A DNA stretch of 64,000 bases from Paenibacillus glycanilyticus (GCF_023715145.1 NZ_JAMBNP010000003.1:496001-560000), one strand, 5' to 3'; shown: positions 34,894-44,509, counted from the first letter of the stretch. Notes: generated from the letters alone by a model not told the origin. Numbers and translations: made by a program.

Positions 34894-37800
34894 TTGCGGG
34901 AAATGTTAGTGCGAAGCCGATTAAGTTCTATGATAGCTGTCTTATTAGTGCTCCAATTATTTCTCTCGGGGTGGGCAACGAATACGACGAATGTGGTTCA
35001 TGCCGCATCAAGCGGACCTATCGTTGTAGGCATGAGTCCAGCGGACAATGCAACGGGGATTACGCCACAGAGTGATCTTACGCTGACTTTTGATGAGGCT
35101 GTTACAAAGGGCTCGGATTCAGCGGTTATAACCATCTATAACTACAACACCAGTGACATTGTCGAAAGCATTCCGATGGCATCCTACAAAATTAGACTTG
35201 ATGCAACAGGACGGGTAGCTACGATTAATCCCGACGCCGTACTGAACGTGAATACGGACTATTATGTGTTGATCGACTATGGCGCTTTTGCCAATGTATC
35301 CAATGGTGCTTATTATGCCGGAATATCCAGCGCAGCAGCTTGGAATTTCAGAACCACTTCTGTTGTGGATACAACAGGACCATCCATTACGTTAAAATCT
35401 CCGGATACTGGCGCCACACAAGTGCCTGTGGATAGTAAGGTGATCATCCAATTCAATGAACCCTTATACGCGGCTAGCGGTTATGTGACGCTCAGCAGCG
35501 TGACGGATACCAAAAATATTCCCGTAACCTCAAGCATGGTGCAGGGCAGCGGCACGAATACCATTCGAATCACGCCAAGCGAACCGCTGGATTCCAATGC
35601 AGATTATACAGTTACAATTCCCAGAACGGCCTTTCAGGATGGCGCCGGGAACGCGATAGAGACCGGAGGAGCATCCTATGTAAGCTGGAGCTTCCACACC
35701 GATCTCGCTCCGCTTAATATTGTTTCTGTTACGCCGGCCAAAAATGCGACTTCTGTGTCCGTATTGACGGATATGCTCACAATTAAATTTGATCACAACG
35801 TGGCGGCGGGAACAGAGAAATATATCGAAATTAAAGACGTGAAGAACAATAATACTTTTGCGCGAATCAAGACAAGCTCCGCGCAGGTCGCAATCAACGG
35901 AGCAACGGCAAGCATTACACTGCCGGCAAGTCCTAGATTTAGCGCGAACTCGTCTTATTATGTACTTGTTGATAATGGGGCATTTATTGAGACGGATTCC
36001 GGATCCAATTATCCTTTCCCGGGGATTTCCAATGCTTCCGCGTGGAGCTTTACTACCGGGTATGGCAATGATACGACAAAGCCGGCCTTAAAAACCCTTT
36101 CGCCTCAAGCTGGCGGAATACTAACCGCTACTACGGGCAAGCTTGTTTTGACGTTTACGGAGCCTGTATTCCAGGATAGCGGCACGATCGAGATCCGCAC
36201 GGTAACGGGCGGCACCTTGTTCCGTTCCATTCCGGTGACCTCGGGCCGTGTATCCGGCGGCGGAACAGATACGATTACGATTGATGCAACCAGCGCTTAC
36301 GGAGGCGAGGTTGCAAAAGCTTTTGTCAACAATACCTCTTACTACGTAACCGTCGGAAGCCGTGCTTTTAAAGACGGAGTAGGATTGTATTTTGACGGAT
36401 TAACAAGCTCGTCGAGCTGGAGATATACCGTAACGCAAGATAATGTGAAGCCGACCTTGGCAGCAACTTCGCCAGCTAATAATTCCGTCTCGGCTGACCC
36501 TAATGCCGCCTTGTCTGCAACGTTCAGCGAGGCTGTTCAATCAGGGGACGGTCAGATCTGGATTCAATGCGTCAGCAACACAAGCAGTACATGCGTTACT
36601 CCGCGAGTTGGAACATCGGTAAGTGTAGATCCGTTAAACAACAAGAAGCTGATTATCACGCCCGTTCAAGCTCTTCAAGCGGGTGCCGTGTATTATGTCG
36701 TTATTGAACCTGATGCGGTAACCGATCTTGCGGGCAATGCTTATTACGGCATTCAGAATGAATATCAATGGACATTCAAGACGCTTGGCGGCGATACGAC
36801 GGCTCCGGCGATAGCGAAGCTTGAAGCTAACGGATCAACGATTATAATGACCTACAATGAAGATTTGATGGAGAATTCGATCCCGACGGCTGGCAGCTTC
36901 TATATTACCGTTGACGGGGCTTACCGGTCGGTTACCGGCGTGTCCGTATCGGGACCAAAGGTTACGCTGAACTTGTCCAGCACTATTGTAGACGGCCAGC
37001 AGGTAAAGCTTTCTTATACCAAGCCATCCGTTGCAACGTCCGGCATTCGCGATCTCTCGGGCAACCAGGCGTTAAGCCTTGCTTCCCAGACGGTTACAAC
37101 CGCCGTGGATACAACAAAACCTCAACTGACTGGCGGGACGGCAGCAGGCGGTATCGTGACTTTGATCTTTTCGGAAAATTTGGCTTCGGTCAGCAGCTAT
37201 GCTTATTATCAATTCAGTGTCTACGTCGGAAGCAATTACTACACGCCTACCTCCGTATACAGCACAGGGAACAAAGTTATTCTGGCGATTAACGCGTCGA
37301 TAGACTCAAGCGCAAGCGTTAGAGTCTCTTATAGCGCTGGTTCTTATCCGCTGCAGGATGCGGCAGGCAATAAAGTGAATGACTTCAGCAGCTATGCGCT
37401 GACAGGAACGGGAGATACATCGGCCCCAGCTTTACAGTCGATTGAAGCATCAGGTTCTTCCATCCTGATCTCATATAATAAAACGCTGGATTCCTCCAGA
37501 AGGCCGTCAACTAGCCAGTATACGGTTATCGTCAACAATTCGGTGCGCAGCGTGTCACAGGTGACGGTATCCGGTTCTCAGGTGCTCTTGTCGGTTAGTC
37601 CGGATATCCCATCCGGCTCGACGGTAAAGGTGTCCTACTCGAAGTCGTATACGGCTTTAGTGGATTTGGCAGGAAATGAGGCGGCGGCCTTTAGCAATGT
37701 AACGGCATCCGTAGGTAATGGGTCGTCTTCGGATAATGGTCTATACGGAGCGGTTGTGAAAGGAACGAAGCTAACTTTGTCTTTCTGGAAAACGCTTAGC

Positions 37801-39336
37801 TCGTCCTATGTGCCTTCATCAGCCTACTTCTCCGTGAAGGTGGATAACTCGGCAGATCCTGCAACCAATGTGACGGTTAGCGGCAATACGGTTGTGTTGA
37901 CCCTTGCCAAAGCGCCTGGCGTTGGCGATTCGGTTACGATTACGTATTATGCGACATCTACGAACAGCTTGCGTACGTCTGACGGAACCCTTATTAGCAG
38001 CTTCACGAATGTGACGGTTGCCAATCAGACGACATTGATCGATTCACTTCCTGGCGGATATGAGGAGGCTAATGGCGGAGGCATTGGATTGACGCCGTCG
38101 ATGGCGACGCAGACATCGGATGTCTCGCCAGCGGGTTATACGACCACTCGCTACACCATTCAGTCCGATAAGCTGTTGACAGCTTATACTTCTGCTAGAA
38201 GCGCGGGAATTAATAATGCGCGCGTAGTCTTTGAAGTGCCAAGCTCGGAGCGGGCAGCGGTTGTAGCCGTTCCGTTAACGGCATTAGAGTCGGCTTACCG
38301 TTCAAGCAATGGCGCATCCTTTGCTGTACAGTACGGAACAAGCTCGTACGAGATCCCGCTCAGCGCTCTAGCTTTCAAGAGTATGGCGTCTCTTATCGGA
38401 TCAAGCTCCACAACAGGCAATCTTCTGATCAAGATTGAAAAAGGCAATAACTCAAAAACCAGTGCTTTAACTTCGGCAATCAGCAAAGCGGGGGCATCCC
38501 TCTTGTCAACGCCAATCACGTTCGAGACCTCGGTTGTAAATGGGACGACCGAAAAGACGCTTTCGGAATTTGGCGGTTATGTAAAACGGAGCTTCGAATC
38601 TCTTACTTCCGTGAATGCTACCAACAGTGCGGTAGTGTGGCTGGATCCGCAAACCGGCAAGCTGTCGTATGTACCGACTACATTCTCAACGGAGAATGGC
38701 TCGAACATGGTATCTTTCAAACGGAAAGGCAACAGTGCCTACGCGCTTGTGAGCGGCTCATCGAAGTTTACGGATATCGGCTCGCATTGGGCGGGTTCGA
38801 CGATCAAGATGATGGCAAATAAATTTATTATCGAAGGACGTTCTGGCTCGACAACGAAGTTTGATCCGCAAAGCTCGATTACCCGGGCGGAATTCGCATC
38901 GTATATCGTGCGTGGTCTCGGACTTTCCGGTAACCGGAGCGAGGCTGCCAAGTATAAGGATGTGGCATCCGGAACAGCCGCAGCCGCTTATATCGGCGCT
39001 GCTTCCAAGGCGGGTATCGTAATGGGCAATACGGACGGCACCTTCAAGCCGAATAGCCCGATTACTCGTCAGGAAATGGCCGTCATGATGTCCCGCGCAG
39101 CGAAGGCTGCCGCGGTGACAATCTCACTGCCGCAGTCCGAATCGAGTTACTTGTCGAAATTCAGCGACCGGACAAAGGTTGCATCCTGGGCAAAGAGTGA
39201 CCTGGCCAAAGCCGTATACATCGGCGTAATTACCGGCCAAACCGAAACCACCTTCGGTCCAACCAAAAACGCAACGCGCGCCGAAGCGATCGTGATGATC
39301 AAACGTTTGCTCGAGTACGTAGATCTCTTAAACTAA
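34894..39336 (+). CDS. Large secreted Ig-like repeat protein with C-terminal SLH anchor
   Basis: This 1480-residue protein has a signal peptide (SSMIAVLLVLQLFLSGWA). The start is TTG 34894 or ATG 34903; the latter has the better codon, the former lies too close to GGGGAG. Five Ig-like domains of the Big_5/SbsA type follow (about residues 40-150, 155-265, 270-390, 395-515, 520-630), each opening with a P-x-N/D-N/G-A-T pattern and an LTxTFxEPV strand. Then come four modules of the SwmB type (about 630-1030; SGNxVxLxLxxxxxSGxxVxVSY), a region of about 250 residues without clear repeats, and three SLH repeats (about 1290-1475). It probably forms a long stalk or adhesin on the S-layer polymer. No enzyme motif is seen. 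Confidence 0.88.
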   Translation: MREMLVRSRLSSMIAVLLVLQLFLSGWATNTTNVVHAASSGPIVVGMSPADNATGITPQSDLTLTFDEAVTKGSDSAVITIYNYNTSDIVESIPMASYKIRLDATGRVATINPDAVLNVNTDYYVLIDYGAFANVSNGAYYAGISSAAAWNFRTTSVVDTTGPSITLKSPDTGATQVPVDSKVIIQFNEPLYAASGYVTLSSVTDTKNIPVTSSMVQGSGTNTIRITPSEPLDSNADYTVTIPRTAFQDGAGNAIETGGASYVSWSFHTDLAPLNIVSVTPAKNATSVSVLTDMLTIKFDHNVAAGTEKYIEIKDVKNNNTFARIKTSSAQVAINGATASITLPASPRFSANSSYYVLVDNGAFIETDSGSNYPFPGISNASAWSFTTGYGNDTTKPALKTLSPQAGGILTATTGKLVLTFTEPVFQDSGTIEIRTVTGGTLFRSIPVTSGRVSGGGTDTITIDATSAYGGEVAKAFVNNTSYYVTVGSRAFKDGVGLYFDGLTSSSSWRYTVTQDNVKPTLAATSPANNSVSADPNAALSATFSEAVQSGDGQIWIQCVSNTSSTCVTPRVGTSVSVDPLNNKKLIITPVQALQAGAVYYVVIEPDAVTDLAGNAYYGIQNEYQWTFKTLGGDTTAPAIAKLEANGSTIIMTYNEDLMENSIPTAGSFYITVDGAYRSVTGVSVSGPKVTLNLSSTIVDGQQVKLSYTKPSVATSGIRDLSGNQALSLASQTVTTAVDTTKPQLTGGTAAGGIVTLIFSENLASVSSYAYYQFSVYVGSNYYTPTSVYSTGNKVILAINASIDSSASVRVSYSAGSYPLQDAAGNKVNDFSSYALTGTGDTSAPALQSIEASGSSILISYNKTLDSSRRPSTSQYTVIVNNSVRSVSQVTVSGSQVLLSVSPDIPSGSTVKVSYSKSYTALVDLAGNEAAAFSNVTASVGNGSSSDNGLYGAVVKGTKLTLSFWKTLSSSYVPSSAYFSVKVDNSADPATNVTVSGNTVVLTLAKAPGVGDSVTITYYATSTNSLRTSDGTLISSFTNVTVANQTTLIDSLPGGYEEANGGGIGLTPSMATQTSDVSPAGYTTTRYTIQSDKLLTAYTSARSAGINNARVVFEVPSSERAAVVAVPLTALESAYRSSNGASFAVQYGTSSYEIPLSALAFKSMASLIGSSSTTGNLLIKIEKGNNSKTSALTSAISKAGASLLSTPITFETSVVNGTTEKTLSEFGGYVKRSFESLTSVNATNSAVVWLDPQTGKLSYVPTTFSTENGSNMVSFKRKGNSAYALVSGSSKFTDIGSHWAGSTIKMMANKFIIEGRSGSTTKFDPQSSITRAEFASYIVRGLGLSGNRSEAAKYKDVASGTAAAAYIGAASKAGIVMGNTDGTFKPNSPITRQEMAVMMSRAAKAAAVTISLPQSESSYLSKFSDRTKVASWAKSDLAKAVYIGVITGQTETTFGPTKNATRAEAIVMIKRLLEYVDLLN

Positions 39337-39348
39337 CTTACTCTACCG

Positions 39349-39378
39349 AAAGCCCCGTCTAAGCGACGGGGCTTTTTG
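39349..39378 (+). terminator. Intrinsic terminator after the 1480-aa SLH gene
   Basis: AAAGCCCCGTC at 39349-39359 pairs perfectly with GACGGGGCTTT at 39365-39375, loop TAAGC, T-run after. Confidence 0.97.
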
Positions 39379-39505
39379 CGACTATCCGCCCAGCCATTCC
39401 CTACCTTAAAACATTAAGATTTTCTTATAGTCGTAACTTTTCCTACCCTCTAGTAGTCTATAATAGTTAGATTAATAGATTAGGATTAGGAGAGTTGCTA
39501 TTACG

Positions 39506-42223
39506 ATGAGTAAGTTACATAACAGCAAAGTTCGGCAGACGGGTAGTCTTGGCAAGAAAATCGCGGTTGTCGTAATCGGTGGTACATTGCTAGCACAGCC
39601 AGTCTCGTCCGCTATTTCTTTTGATTGGAATCCCCTCCAAGTTGGTACTGCGGCAGCTGCTACGGCAGAGCCGGGCCTGAAGCTTCTCCAGCAGTCGTAT
39701 ATTACGGCTGGCGCGCAAAGAATGGATTATTTGTGGACAACAACACGCAGCGGCAAAGCTGCTAAAGCCAATATTCATGTCATTGAAGTAGACTTATCAA
39801 ATCCGTATGTCAGCTTGGACGTCATGAGCGGCAAGAACGATACGATCGGCAAGCTGAATACGGTAATGAACATGACGAAGGAAAACGGCGCTGTCGCGGG
39901 CATTAACGCCGATGTATTCGTCACAACAACCGAAGGCTCGCCAATGGGAGCGCAGGTAACAAACGGCACATTGATGACCAGCCCGATGCAAATCAAGGGC
40001 ATGTACGCTTTTGCCGTGACAAAAGACCGCAAGCCGGTCGTAGACAGCTATACGTTTGACGGCAAGGTGACGTCTGCGGACGGCTCGAGCTTTGTTCTGG
40101 CAGGCCTCAACCAGTCTGCTTACGTGCCAGAAGGCGGTTCGTCGAATTACAGCCATGTTAATAGTCTTTATATCTACAATAGCGCCTGGGGCGGCGCGGA
40201 GCGTCCTAAGAACTCTTCCGCAACGCCAACGGAAGCATTGGTCGTAAATGGCGTCGTTGAGCAAATTTCTGAAGGCAAGCCGCTGACGGGGGCTATTCCG
40301 GCAGACGGTTATATTCTGCGCGGTCACGGCACTGCGGCCAAATTCATTGTAGAACATCTGCAGGTAGGCCAGGCGGTAACCTCCGATTACGCGCTCGTGT
40401 CGGCAACAACAGGCCAAAAGGTCGATCCTGCGTCCTTTGAGATGCTGGTAGGCGGCCATACGATCCTCGTGAATAACGGTGCGGCTGCGTCCTTCTCCCG
40501 CGATATTACCGGAGTTAGCGGCTCCTCCTACGTATCCCGTTCGGCGGTGGGCTACTCCAAGGACGGCACAAAGGTTTATCTGATTACAAGCGAGGACTAC
40601 GGCGACAGCACGGGTCTGAACTTGAAGGAATTGCAGCAGGTCATGGTGAAGCTTGGCGTCTACAAAGGCATTAACCTTGACGGCGGCGGTTCAACCACGA
40701 TGATCGACAGACCGCTTGGCGAAACGGCCGTGCGTCTTGCCCATTCCACGCAATACGAGACGACGCAGCGCAGTGTTGCCAATGGCATCGGCGTCTTCAC
40801 GACAGCGCCAAAAGGCAATCTGAAGGGCATTGCCATTAGCGGCTCTAACATTCTTTTTGTGGGACAAAAGACCAGCTTCTCGGTAAAAGGTTATGATACT
40901 TACTACAATCCGGCTACGGTAGACGGCTCTAATGCTTCCTGGAGCAGCTCGGCAGCCGGCATCGGCTCGTTTAACGGCAATACGTTCACGGCTGCCAAGC
41001 CTGGATCCACGAAGATTACAGTCAAATCCGGATCGGTTACGGCAACTTACCCGGTTGAAGTCATCGGCAAGGATCAGATCGCCGAGCTGAAGCTCGACAC
41101 GGCGGCAGGTGCTTTGTCGGCTGGCGCGACGGTCTCCATTCCCGTAAAAGTCACGCTGAAAAACGGCAAAACCTACAAGCTGACGGGAGACTCGCTGAAA
41201 TGGGAGTTTACTGGCTTTACCGCAACAACAAGCGGCGATACGCTGACGGTTAATTCCGTAAACCAAGGGACAACAACAGGATACGCGGTGGGCCGTTACG
41301 ACGGATATGCGACCATGCTTCCGTTCACGCAGGGCGGTTCCGAGAAGACCCTGGAGAATTTCGAAAGTGTTAACTATGCGATTAGTCCGCAGGTGACGCC
41401 AGCCGCTACAACAACGGGTAGCGTTAAGCTGGTGACGGATTTACCAAGCCAAACGTCGGGAAAAGCACTGCAAATTTCCTATGACTTTAGTGCCGGAACC
41501 GGTACTAAAGCGGTATATGCCCAGTTCAATGGCACCTCCGGCAAATCGGTGGATGGATCACCGGTATCGATGACCATGGATGTATACAGCGATAAGAGCC
41601 TGAACTGGCTGCGTGCCGAATTTATCGATGCGAACGGCGCTGTCCATCTGGTTGATCTGGCGAAGCAGCTGGATTGGACAGGCTGGAAATCGGTCAAGGC
41701 CGATCTGTCCGGCAAAGGAATGGCTTATCCGGTCAAGCTCAAACGCGTCTATGTGGTCACAACGCCTGACGGTCAGGACGAACGGGCAGCAACCGGAGCG
41801 GTAGGCCTTGATAACATCAAGATGCAGTATGCGGCATCTGCCGGAACTCCGACTAAAGGCCATATCGAAATGACAATCGGCAAGAAATCGGCCGTGTCCA
41901 ACGGGAAAACAATCGCAATGGAGGTTGCTCCGTTCGAGACGGGCGGTACGACTTATGTACCGATTCGGTTCGTTACCGATGCGATGGGCGTGACGTTAAA
42001 ATGGGACAATAAGCTCAATCGCGTTACGGTGCTGAATGGCTCCAAAATGCTTGAAATGGTCATTGGCAAAAAGGAAATAAATATCAACGGCGCGCTTTCC
42101 GAGACGGAAGTTGCTCCAATTATCAAGAACGGAAGAACGTTAATTCCGATTAGGTTATTTTCCGAAAAACTGGGTCTAAAGGTCACCTACGACAACAAAA
42201 CGAAAAAGATTGCCATCGATTAG
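39506..42223 (+). CDS. Secreted phosphodiester glycosidase (NAGPA domain) with Ig-like and stalk domains
   Basis: The protein has 905 residues. An N-terminal signal-like hydrophobic stretch (IAVVVIGGTLLAQPVSS) is followed by an NAGPA-type domain (about 85-440) with AGINADVF and the diagnostic GINLDGGGSTTM (about 388-399). This family cleaves sugar-1-phosphodiesters. Then come a Big_2-like module (about 445-530), a carbohydrate-binding-like beta-sandwich (about 615-775) and two stalk repeats of the copper-amine-oxidase-N type (about 785-905; TYVPIRFVTDAMG and TLIPIRLFSEKLG). It has no SLH or sortase motif; stalk domains probably hold it at the envelope. Wall-polymer linkage units are a plausible substrate, by inference. 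GGAGAGTTG precedes the ATG. Confidence 0.9.
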   Translation: MSKLHNSKVRQTGSLGKKIAVVVIGGTLLAQPVSSAISFDWNPLQVGTAAAATAEPGLKLLQQSYITAGAQRMDYLWTTTRSGKAAKANIHVIEVDLSNPYVSLDVMSGKNDTIGKLNTVMNMTKENGAVAGINADVFVTTTEGSPMGAQVTNGTLMTSPMQIKGMYAFAVTKDRKPVVDSYTFDGKVTSADGSSFVLAGLNQSAYVPEGGSSNYSHVNSLYIYNSAWGGAERPKNSSATPTEALVVNGVVEQISEGKPLTGAIPADGYILRGHGTAAKFIVEHLQVGQAVTSDYALVSATTGQKVDPASFEMLVGGHTILVNNGAAASFSRDITGVSGSSYVSRSAVGYSKDGTKVYLITSEDYGDSTGLNLKELQQVMVKLGVYKGINLDGGGSTTMIDRPLGETAVRLAHSTQYETTQRSVANGIGVFTTAPKGNLKGIAISGSNILFVGQKTSFSVKGYDTYYNPATVDGSNASWSSSAAGIGSFNGNTFTAAKPGSTKITVKSGSVTATYPVEVIGKDQIAELKLDTAAGALSAGATVSIPVKVTLKNGKTYKLTGDSLKWEFTGFTATTSGDTLTVNSVNQGTTTGYAVGRYDGYATMLPFTQGGSEKTLENFESVNYAISPQVTPAATTTGSVKLVTDLPSQTSGKALQISYDFSAGTGTKAVYAQFNGTSGKSVDGSPVSMTMDVYSDKSLNWLRAEFIDANGAVHLVDLAKQLDWTGWKSVKADLSGKGMAYPVKLKRVYVVTTPDGQDERAATGAVGLDNIKMQYAASAGTPTKGHIEMTIGKKSAVSNGKTIAMEVAPFETGGTTYVPIRFVTDAMGVTLKWDNKLNRVTVLNGSKMLEMVIGKKEININGALSETEVAPIIKNGRTLIPIRLFSEKLGLKVTYDNKTKKIAID

Positions 42224-42279
42224 ATGTGGACGAACGGCCGCCAATCTGTGTTATGATAAAGGGGAATAGCCTTTAAACA

Positions 42280-42378
42280 AGGTGAAACGGCCTCGCTGTC
42301 CTTGGGCAGCGGGGGACGTTTCATTCCGGAGAATTCTAAGCGCTATTTATAAGGTGAAACTTATATATTCTTAGAATT
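42280..42378 (+). promoter_or_regulatory. Structured leader of degSU with two hairpins
   Basis: Hairpin 1 pairs TGAAACG (42283-42289) with CGTTTCA (42317-42323), with CGCTG/CAGCG inside. Hairpin 2 pairs AATTCTAAG (42332-42340) with CTTAGAATT (42370-42378), with TATAAG/CTTATA (42348-42353, 42360-42365) inside. The 10-mer AAGGTGAAAC occurs in both (42280-42289 and 42351-42360). An extended -10 (TGTTATGAT) lies at 42249-42257. No riboswitch class I know fits. Confidence 0.55.
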
Positions 42379-42387
42379 TATGAAAGG

Positions 42388-43560
42388 TTGCCGATTGTTT
42401 TGGACCAGCACATAGTTGATATTAATAATGTCATTACGAATGCGATCTCCGTCATGGAGGACAGCAAACTGCAAATTTACGAAATATGCGAATCGGCGCG
42501 CCAGGAGATGGAATCGCTCGGCCAGGAGCTCGAGATTGTATTGGCGGAGACGCTAACGACTATCGAACGAGTTGACCAGCTGGAGCAGGACTATCGGCGC
42601 GCACGCATTCGGCTGACTGAAGTTAGCCGCGACTTTGTTCGATATAAAGAAGAGGACATCAAAACCGCCTACGAGAAGGCCACTCAAATTCAGCTCGATC
42701 TGATGGTATACCGCGAGAAAGAGGCTTATCTGAAGACTCGCCGGGATGATCTGCAGAAGCGGGTTCGCAATGTGGAGAAGTCTATCGAGCGGGCGGAGAC
42801 GATTGCCTCTCAAATTAATGTGGTGCTCCAGTATTTGTCCGGCGACCTGAATCAGGTATCGCGCATATTGGAGTCGGCGAAGACGAGACAGATGATTGGA
42901 CTCAAGATCATTGTGGCGCAAGAAGAGGAACGGAAGCGAATCTCCCGCGAAATTCACGACGGACCGGCTCAATCTCTTGCCAATATTGTCCTTCGTACAG
43001 AAATTGTGGAAAGAATGCTTCTAAAGAAGGAATTTCAGCTGGTGCAGGACGAATTAATAGATTTGAAAGGTCAGGTTCGATCCGGACTGGAGGAAATACG
43101 CAAAATTATTTTCAACCTGCGTCCGATGGCCTTGGATGATCTGGGTCTTGTGCCCGCACTTCGCAAGTTCGCTCATGACTTTGAAGATAAGACGAAGATC
43201 CGCACGATCTTCGAGCTTAACGGTAAAGAAGTCAGAATGCCGTCAGCCATGGAAGCTGGGGTGTTCCGTCTTGTTCAGGAAGCGTTCACCAATGCACAGA
43301 AGCATGCAAGAGCATCCTTTGTAACGCTTGAGGTTGCTTTTTCGGCAGAGACGGTCACGATTGTGATCGTGGATAACGGCATTGGATTCCAGAGCGAGCA
43401 GGCGGAAGCACATGTTCAGAGTAACTCCCATTTTGGCTTGATTGGCATGCGCGAGCGTGTAGATCTTCTTGAAGGGAGGATGGAAATCGACTCAAAAATC
43501 GGACACGGGACGAAGATTATAATCAACATCCCAATTTCAGTAGAGAGTAGAAAGGAGTAA
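42388..43560 (+). CDS. degS: Sensor histidine kinase DegS
   Basis: DegS is a soluble cytoplasmic kinase of the NarL-partner group. A long coiled-coil sensor region (about residues 30-175) leads to the H-box with EIHDGPAQSLAN, where the His at about residue 190 is the phosphorylation site. It continues with LRPMALDDLGLVPALRK and ends in an HATPase_c domain (NAQKHA, DNGIGF, GLIGMRER). There is no membrane helix, as in B. subtilis DegS. The exact start is unsure. AAAGG at 42382-42386 is too close to TTG 42388 and better spaced for ATT 42394 or TTG 42400, so 386-390 residues. degU starts 1 nt after the stop. Confidence 0.95.
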   Translation: MPIVLDQHIVDINNVITNAISVMEDSKLQIYEICESARQEMESLGQELEIVLAETLTTIERVDQLEQDYRRARIRLTEVSRDFVRYKEEDIKTAYEKATQIQLDLMVYREKEAYLKTRRDDLQKRVRNVEKSIERAETIASQINVVLQYLSGDLNQVSRILESAKTRQMIGLKIIVAQEEERKRISREIHDGPAQSLANIVLRTEIVERMLLKKEFQLVQDELIDLKGQVRSGLEEIRKIIFNLRPMALDDLGLVPALRKFAHDFEDKTKIRTIFELNGKEVRMPSAMEAGVFRLVQEAFTNAQKHARASFVTLEVAFSAETVTIVIVDNGIGFQSEQAEAHVQSNSHFGLIGMRERVDLLEGRMEIDSKIGHGTKIIINIPISVESRKE

Positions 43561-43561
43561 G

Positions 43562-44296
43562 ATGACGATGAACCAGGCTGCGCCGACAAGTAAGCGCAAG
43601 ATTAAAGTATTACTAGCTGATGATCACCAACTTTTCCGCGAAGGGCTTAAACGGATTTTGAACATGGAAGACGATCTCGAAGTTATTGGGGAATGTGGAG
43701 ACGGCATACAAGTGCTTGAATTTTGCAACCACACGATCCCGGAGATCGTGTTAATGGATATTAACATGCCAATCGAGAACGGTGTTGTAACAACCGAGCG
43801 GCTAAAAACGATTTTCCCTGACGTCAAAGTTATTATTCTCTCCATTCATGATGATGAGAGCTACGTATTCGAGACGCTTCGCAAAGGAGCTACCGGTTAC
43901 CTGCTGAAGGACATGGAGGCTGAATCTCTGATCAACGCGATTCGTTCCGTCGTGAACGGTCATGCTTATATTCATCCGAAGGTAACGGGCAAGCTGATCA
44001 ACCAGCTGCGCCGCATGACTTACCTCGATGAGATGGGCGTAATCTCGGGCGCTGCGGCTGGCATGGAGCCAGGAGTTAAGTTTGTTGCTGGCGAGGACAA
44101 TCCGCTTACTCGCCGCGAGGCAGAAGTCTTGCGTTTGATGGCGGAAGGCAAGAGCAATAAGATGATTGGCGAGTATTTGTTTATTAGCGAAAAAACCGTT
44201 AAAAACCATGTAAGCAGCATTTTGCAGAAGATGGAGGTTGACGACCGTACGCAAGCGGTTATTCAATCCATCAAATATGGCTGGGTAACACTGTAG
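43562..44296 (+). CDS. degU: Response regulator DegU
   Basis: DegU controls exoenzymes, competence, biofilm and motility genes. Its 244 residues show a receiver domain with Asp20-Asp21, phospho-acceptor Asp66 in LMDINMP and the Lys in YLLKDM. A linker follows, then a LuxR/FixJ helix-turn-helix (LTRREAEVLRLMAEGKSNK, ISEKTVKNHVSSILQKM). AAAGGAG lies inside the end of degS; the ATG at 43562 or a second one at 43568 could be used. The gene is coupled with degS, and the transcript probably ends at 44494. Confidence 0.97.
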   Translation: MTMNQAAPTSKRKIKVLLADDHQLFREGLKRILNMEDDLEVIGECGDGIQVLEFCNHTIPEIVLMDINMPIENGVVTTERLKTIFPDVKVIILSIHDDESYVFETLRKGATGYLLKDMEAESLINAIRSVVNGHAYIHPKVTGKLINQLRRMTYLDEMGVISGAAAGMEPGVKFVAGEDNPLTRREAEVLRLMAEGKSNKMIGEYLFISEKTVKNHVSSILQKMEVDDRTQAVIQSIKYGWVTL

Positions 44297-44466
44297 CCGG
44301 GCAAGCTTGTTTTCACACGCGAAGTGCGCTCGTATAGCGCGCAAGAGGCGAGGGGCTCGATCGAAGGCAGACCAAAGCTGCATGCGAGAGGCAGGAACCC
44401 GGTGAAGAGCGGCCCGCCATCAGGCGACCCAAGTCAGAGCAGGTCTGGTTACAGGTACATAGTGAG
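44297..44466 (+). other. GC-rich 3' region after degU, possible structured RNA
   Basis: No gene is present. The 170 bases are GC-rich and can form several stems, for example CAGACC (44368-44373) with GGTCTG (44442-44447). They lead into a strong terminator. This may be just a long degU 3' UTR. A separate small RNA is possible, but I see no promoter. Confidence 0.3.
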
Positions 44467-44494
44467 TCCCGTGTCGTAGACGCGGGATTTTTTT
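44467..44494 (+). terminator. Intrinsic terminator after degU
   Basis: TCCCGTGTC at 44467-44475, loop GTA, GACGCGGGA at 44479-44487 with one G-T pair, then seven Ts. Confidence 0.92.
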
Positions 44495-44509
44495 GTGTTT
44501 GATGGGGAC

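Noticed and set aside
42280..42378. Known riboswitch class before degS
   Set aside because: I compared it from memory with TPP, c-di-GMP, glycine, cobalamin, purine, fluoride and PreQ1 motifs; none fits.
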